This document shows positions 60,854-64,000 of a stretch of DNA of 64,000 nucleotides, piece after piece (within the stretch, counting starts at the first letter, position 1; each line of letters opens with the position of its first letter). Position numbers and translations under genes: made by a program. This stretch comes from Macrotrachela quadricornifera (taxonomy: Eukaryota > Rotifera > Eurotatoria > Philodinida > Philodinidae), in assembly GCA_022393335.1 (NCBI GenBank), contig JAJEKB010000411.1, forward strand, positions 35,524 to 99,523, given 5' to 3'. The notes under the pieces were generated by a model. The model saw only the letters and a program-made list of their open reading frames with translations, had not been told where the DNA came from and searched no databases.

Positions 60854-62909
60854 TTATAGAGCTTCCGTTATATTCTCTGTTGATTTCTTTTTTACCTTTT
60901 TCTTTTTTGTTTTAAAAATATTTTCATCTCTTTCAAATAAACCAATAGATCTTCCATCAATTGTTCCTGGTTCATTACGTAATGCTGATGCAATACGTTT
61001 TGCTGCTGTTTTATTTAAATGATGTACATCACGTAAATGTCCAGTTAAATAACGTAATTTAACTGTTGATTGACACGGTGTATGTGGTATACGTTCTTGA
61101 TGTGGTAAAACAGCATTATAATTACTTAATGGACATGATACATATGCTGTTTCATTTAAAACTTGTTCATCTGGTCGAAATAATATTCTTTGACTACTAT
61201 TTTCATTTTTCATCATAGCTTTAACTAATTTCATTGCACTTGCACGATTTAATTGATGAAATGCAAGAAAATGATCATATAATGCAAAATCTTGTTGTTC
61301 AGTTGATGGTGAACATAAACGTATACCATGCATTGGTCCAAGACCAAATACATTATGTTGTGTTAATGGACATGGTGCACGAAAAAATGATGGAAGAATG
61401 GAAACAATTGATGATTCATCTGCTGAAGAAAATAATGTTGGATGATCTTCAAGATCACCGGATGATACAAGACGAACTATTTGCATTGATGCTGCATAAT
61501 TTAAATAATGATATTGTTTAAGATGTTCAAATAAAGATATTTGGGAATTTGATCGACGTATACATGGAATATGACGAACTTGATGACGTTGTTCAATACC
61601 GTAAGTATTTGTTGTTAAAGGACAATAATCACATTTGTAAGTTTTTAATTCTCGAACCTAAAAGAAAATAAAACATAATTTTTGTTTTTTTTTTATGCAG
61701 AAAATTTAAAATTTTACCGTCAAGGAAATTTGAGGTTGATTAATATCACTAAAATTATAATAAAAAAAAGATTTTTAAATATAAAAAAGAATAAGATAAC
61801 AAATATTTACGTGTCTGGTAATTCATCATCGTTTTCGGTTATTTTTCCAACTACTAAAAGTCAAAATCAAGATTATTTATTATTATTTTACCTTTTAACT
61901 TACTATTTAATGATGAAAGATCTTGATTTGAATAGGACGAAGAATCTACAGATAAAATTTCAACATATTAATATTTATTTTTATTTTTCTCATCAAAACA
62001 GCTACAGTATAAGATTAAGAAATATGAATTAAATGAATGAAAATCTTATTCGTGATATATATATATATGTTCAATTTGATGTGAACATCGTATAATGTTT
62101 GGAATACATTTATACTTTATTCTTCACAATCTGAATTTCTTTCATAAGATAGCTATATTGAATTTTTTTTAAATAATAAAAATAATTTATCGATACAAAA
62201 CTAATAAGATAATGTAGCATTAAATGTTATATAAAAATTGATCTGAACTATTTTTATTACTTTGCTCTTGTTTATGATTTGATGTTAAAAACAATCGTGA
62301 ATCTATAAGAAAAAAAAGATAATACAATTATCGTCAAAATTTTTTTTTACTCTTGAATACTAACCTCCAAATGTACCATATAAACTTTCATCATTAAATG
62401 GAGCATTACTACTATTTGTAGCTATAAAAAATAAATAAATATAAATTTTTTCAAAATCTTAAAAGAATATTTAAATATAAACCTGTTGTTGATTCATGTT
62501 CACCGATTAATTGTCCAATTTTATCAATAACAGGTAAAAATGCAGCTGTTTGTTGTAATCGTGCAAGACATGAACGCATATTAACAAAATCATCTGGTCC
62601 AATATTATTTGATATTGATGTTTTCGATTGTACATAAGCATTTAATTGTCTAAAATGTTCCATTTCATTATCAAGTACTTGATTTAATTTTAAACGTTGT
62701 TCAGTTAATCGTTTATCAAATGATGCTAATTGTGCTTGTTGTCGTCGTGCATCATCTAATAAACGTTGAAAATCACTTGGAAATTGTTGTTGATGTTCAG
62801 CTAAATGTCTTATACAAAGAAATAATTGACAATGACGACAGATAGTAAATTGATATGCATCACATTGTGAATGTTGACATAATGATGGAGATGATAATGT
62901 TGTAGCCAT
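60854..62909 (-). CDS. B-box-like protein with three tandem CCHH modules
   Basis: Seven exons (62483-62909, 62365-62421, 62261-62302, 61904-61945, 61811-61853, 61718-61748, 60854-61657) join in phase to 481 residues. Residues 11-39 form a B-box-like zinc site: C11, C16, C24, C27, C32, H35, H39. A helical, Gln/Arg-rich segment follows (about 45-110), probably coiled coil. After a short low-complexity linker, the C-terminal exon carries three related modules with the pattern C-P-L or C-x-x-C-P-L, then x18-19, C, x11-13, H, x4, H-x-L-N. In module 1 these are C226, C246, H259 and H264; the others begin CPLTQHNVF and CPLSNYNAV. Each is followed by an A-rich helix (for example RASAMKLVKAMM). A basic tail KTKKKKVKKK ends the protein and may be a nuclear signal. 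If the third exon is not spliced at 62261, translation stops at 62220, giving a 188-residue short form. Family unknown; zinc binding is inferred. Confidence 0.75.
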
Positions 62910-63324
62910 GTGTCGGTTATTTTTTTCTTCTTCAGAGAAGAAAAAAATGAAAACTTTTTCCTAACCGCAAGAACAAAAAAAGAAAGAATTGAAAAGACTA
63001 ACTGGTAAACCAATTGATCAAATCAACTACTAAAGAAATGAAATAAACAAACAAAACAGCTGGAGACAAGAAATGAAACAAACACATAAATGACATCTAT
63101 TTTATCATTGTTATTTAGTGACATCTGAATATTTTTTTTAATAAATAATTTAAATAATTATTTAAATAAAATAAAATATCTTTTAAAGCTTTTTTTGAAG
63201 AAATTTTTATTTTAATAGAGGTCATCGATTATCGATTATTATTTAATTGGTTTATACTTCTAACGAACAATTAAATAAATATTCATTCGTACGAAGAATT
63301 TTTATTTTTCATTGAATTTTCGTA
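62910..63324. promoter_or_regulatory. Shared upstream region of two divergent genes
   Basis: The 415 bases between the B-box gene (minus) and ZNF593 (plus) must hold both promoters. I see no TATA box or repeated motif that I can support. Confidence 0.5.
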
Positions 63325-63810
63325 ATGCCGAAAAAAACCCGTTCAAAAAATAAAAGTCATAGTGGTGTAGATAAAAAAGGAAAAATATTAAAAACAAAAC
63401 GAAAAACCAAAGATCTTGATGAAATTCAAACAAATATGGCTGCTGAAACAGCTCGCGAATTATTAAATCAACCTATTGATTATGATATACCAGGTGCAGG
63501 ACAACATTATTGTCTTTATTGCGCGTAAGAAAACAAAAATAATTCATATTTTTATTTGAAAATACTTTATTTTTATAGACGACATTTTATTGATGATCAT
63601 AATTTACAACATCATTTGAAAAGTAAAGTTCACAAAAGACGAGTAAAAGATTTAAAAACTGAAGCATATACATTGGAAGAAGCTGAACGAGCAGCTGGTA
63701 AAGGTCAATATCGACCACCACAACCTGTTCATGTACCGGATGACCAACGTAATCTTTATAAAATGGATACTGATTCTGTTGAAGATGTTTCTTCAACTGA
63801 AAATAAATAA
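63325..63810 (+). CDS. ZNF593: ZNF593/Bud20-like ribosome-biogenesis zinc finger protein
   Basis: Two exons (63325-63524 and 63579-63810) join in phase to 143 residues, the usual size. The N-terminus is strongly basic (MPKKTRSKNKSHSG, KTKRKTKDLDEIQ), then LLNQPIDYDIPGAGQHYC leads into one C2H2 finger, CLYCARHFIDDHNLQHHLKSKVH, whose extended H-x5-H spacing marks the U1-like/Bud20 type. KRRVKDLKTEAYTLEEAERAAGKGQY follows as in family members. These proteins shuttle with pre-60S ribosomal particles from nucleolus to cytoplasm. The C-terminus is acidic and Ser-rich. The intron falls inside the zinc finger after CLYC. AATAAA is formed by the last two codons before the stop. Confidence 0.93.
63802..63807 (+). 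terminator. Polyadenylation signal immediately before the stop codon
   Basis: AATAAA coincides with the final Asn-Lys codons of ZNF593 and is followed directly by TAA, as in the PAICS-like gene. Confidence 0.4.
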
Positions 63811-64000
63811 TATTATTGTTTTAAGATGTTGAATTTTGAGTTTATCTGTATATCTCTGTCTACGGATTTTCTTAAATAGAGCTAAGAGTTATTGTTTTGT
63901 TATTATTTCACTAAATCAAACTATTTTGCAATTATTTATACAGAGTTTTTTTTATGATCATTTTATCGAACAGATTAGATCATGAAAAAGCATGTGATTT
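63811..64000. other. 3' flank to window end
   Basis: AT-rich; nothing coding is visible in the last 190 bases. Confidence 0.5.

Noticed and set aside
61234..61521. Plus-strand ORF of 95 codons
   Set aside because: Antisense shadow of the CCHH-module exon.
1..64000. tRNA, rRNA, CRISPR or operon features
   Set aside because: No convincing tRNA A/B-box pair, rRNA segment, spaced direct-repeat array or bacterial gene cluster was seen on either strand.

Overview
This is a strongly AT-rich nuclear DNA window from a small multicellular animal. A planar-cell-polarity gene (Van Gogh/VANGL), a plasma-membrane Ca2+-ATPase, a myosin essential light chain and a Bax inhibitor-1 gene fix it as metazoan. 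Introns are very short (mostly about 45-90 bases, GT-AG), some exons are tiny (12, 13, 18, 20 and 23 bases), third codon positions are A/T, and the gene style (a B-box-like protein, a TTK/Mps1-like kinase without an N-terminal region) suggests a rotifer, perhaps bdelloid. That placement is inference, since no search was possible. I saw no bacterial operon, CRISPR, rRNA or tRNA structure.

Layout. 1-9 kb: gene-poor DNA, an intronless, catalytically eroded PAICS-like gene (2594-4225) and a phospholipid-scramblase-like gene (5067-6115). 9.3-13.6 kb: cytosolic HSP90 (minus) head-to-head with a secreted, probably GPI-anchored three-finger-like protein (plus), with heat-shock elements between them. 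14-16 kb: a Ser/Thr-rich small ORF and a myosin essential light chain. 16-22 kb: no gene seen. 22-30 kb: a 17-exon PMCA Ca2+ pump whose splice-site-A loop carries a roughly 300-residue or longer tandem Lys/Ser/Asp/Glu repeat interrupted by a 10-N assembly gap; one of its introns holds two small inverted-repeat elements. 31.2 kb: a candidate extra 5' PMCA exon. 30-40 kb: otherwise gene-free, but containing a 1.15-kb TA-flanked element with long imperfect terminal inverted repeats around about 200-bp tandem units. 40-43.4 kb: Bax inhibitor-1 (TMBIM6) and a TTK/Mps1-like kinase with an apparent 2-base frameshift. 46-48.3 kb: VANGL. 49.3-50.3 kb: a secreted methionine-R-sulfoxide reductase fused to a YbaY/YscW-like domain. 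53.7-55.4 kb: a secreted Thr-repeat and Gly/Asn/Tyr-rich protein. 58.2 kb: an orphan terminal exon. 60.9-62.9 kb: a B-box protein with three tandem CCHH modules. 63.3-63.8 kb: a ZNF593/Bud20 ribosome-biogenesis factor, head-to-head with the B-box gene.

The genes do not form a pathway; this is an ordinary eukaryotic neighbourhood. The most unusual items are the PMCA loop repeat, the YbaY-MsrB fusion, the degenerate PAICS-like protein, the B-box plus CCHH-repeat protein, and the two classes of inverted-repeat element that share an internal core although one is TA-flanked and the other TTAA-flanked. Exon boundaries were read by hand from GT-AG sites and frame continuity; they are consistent in phase but not transcript-verified.
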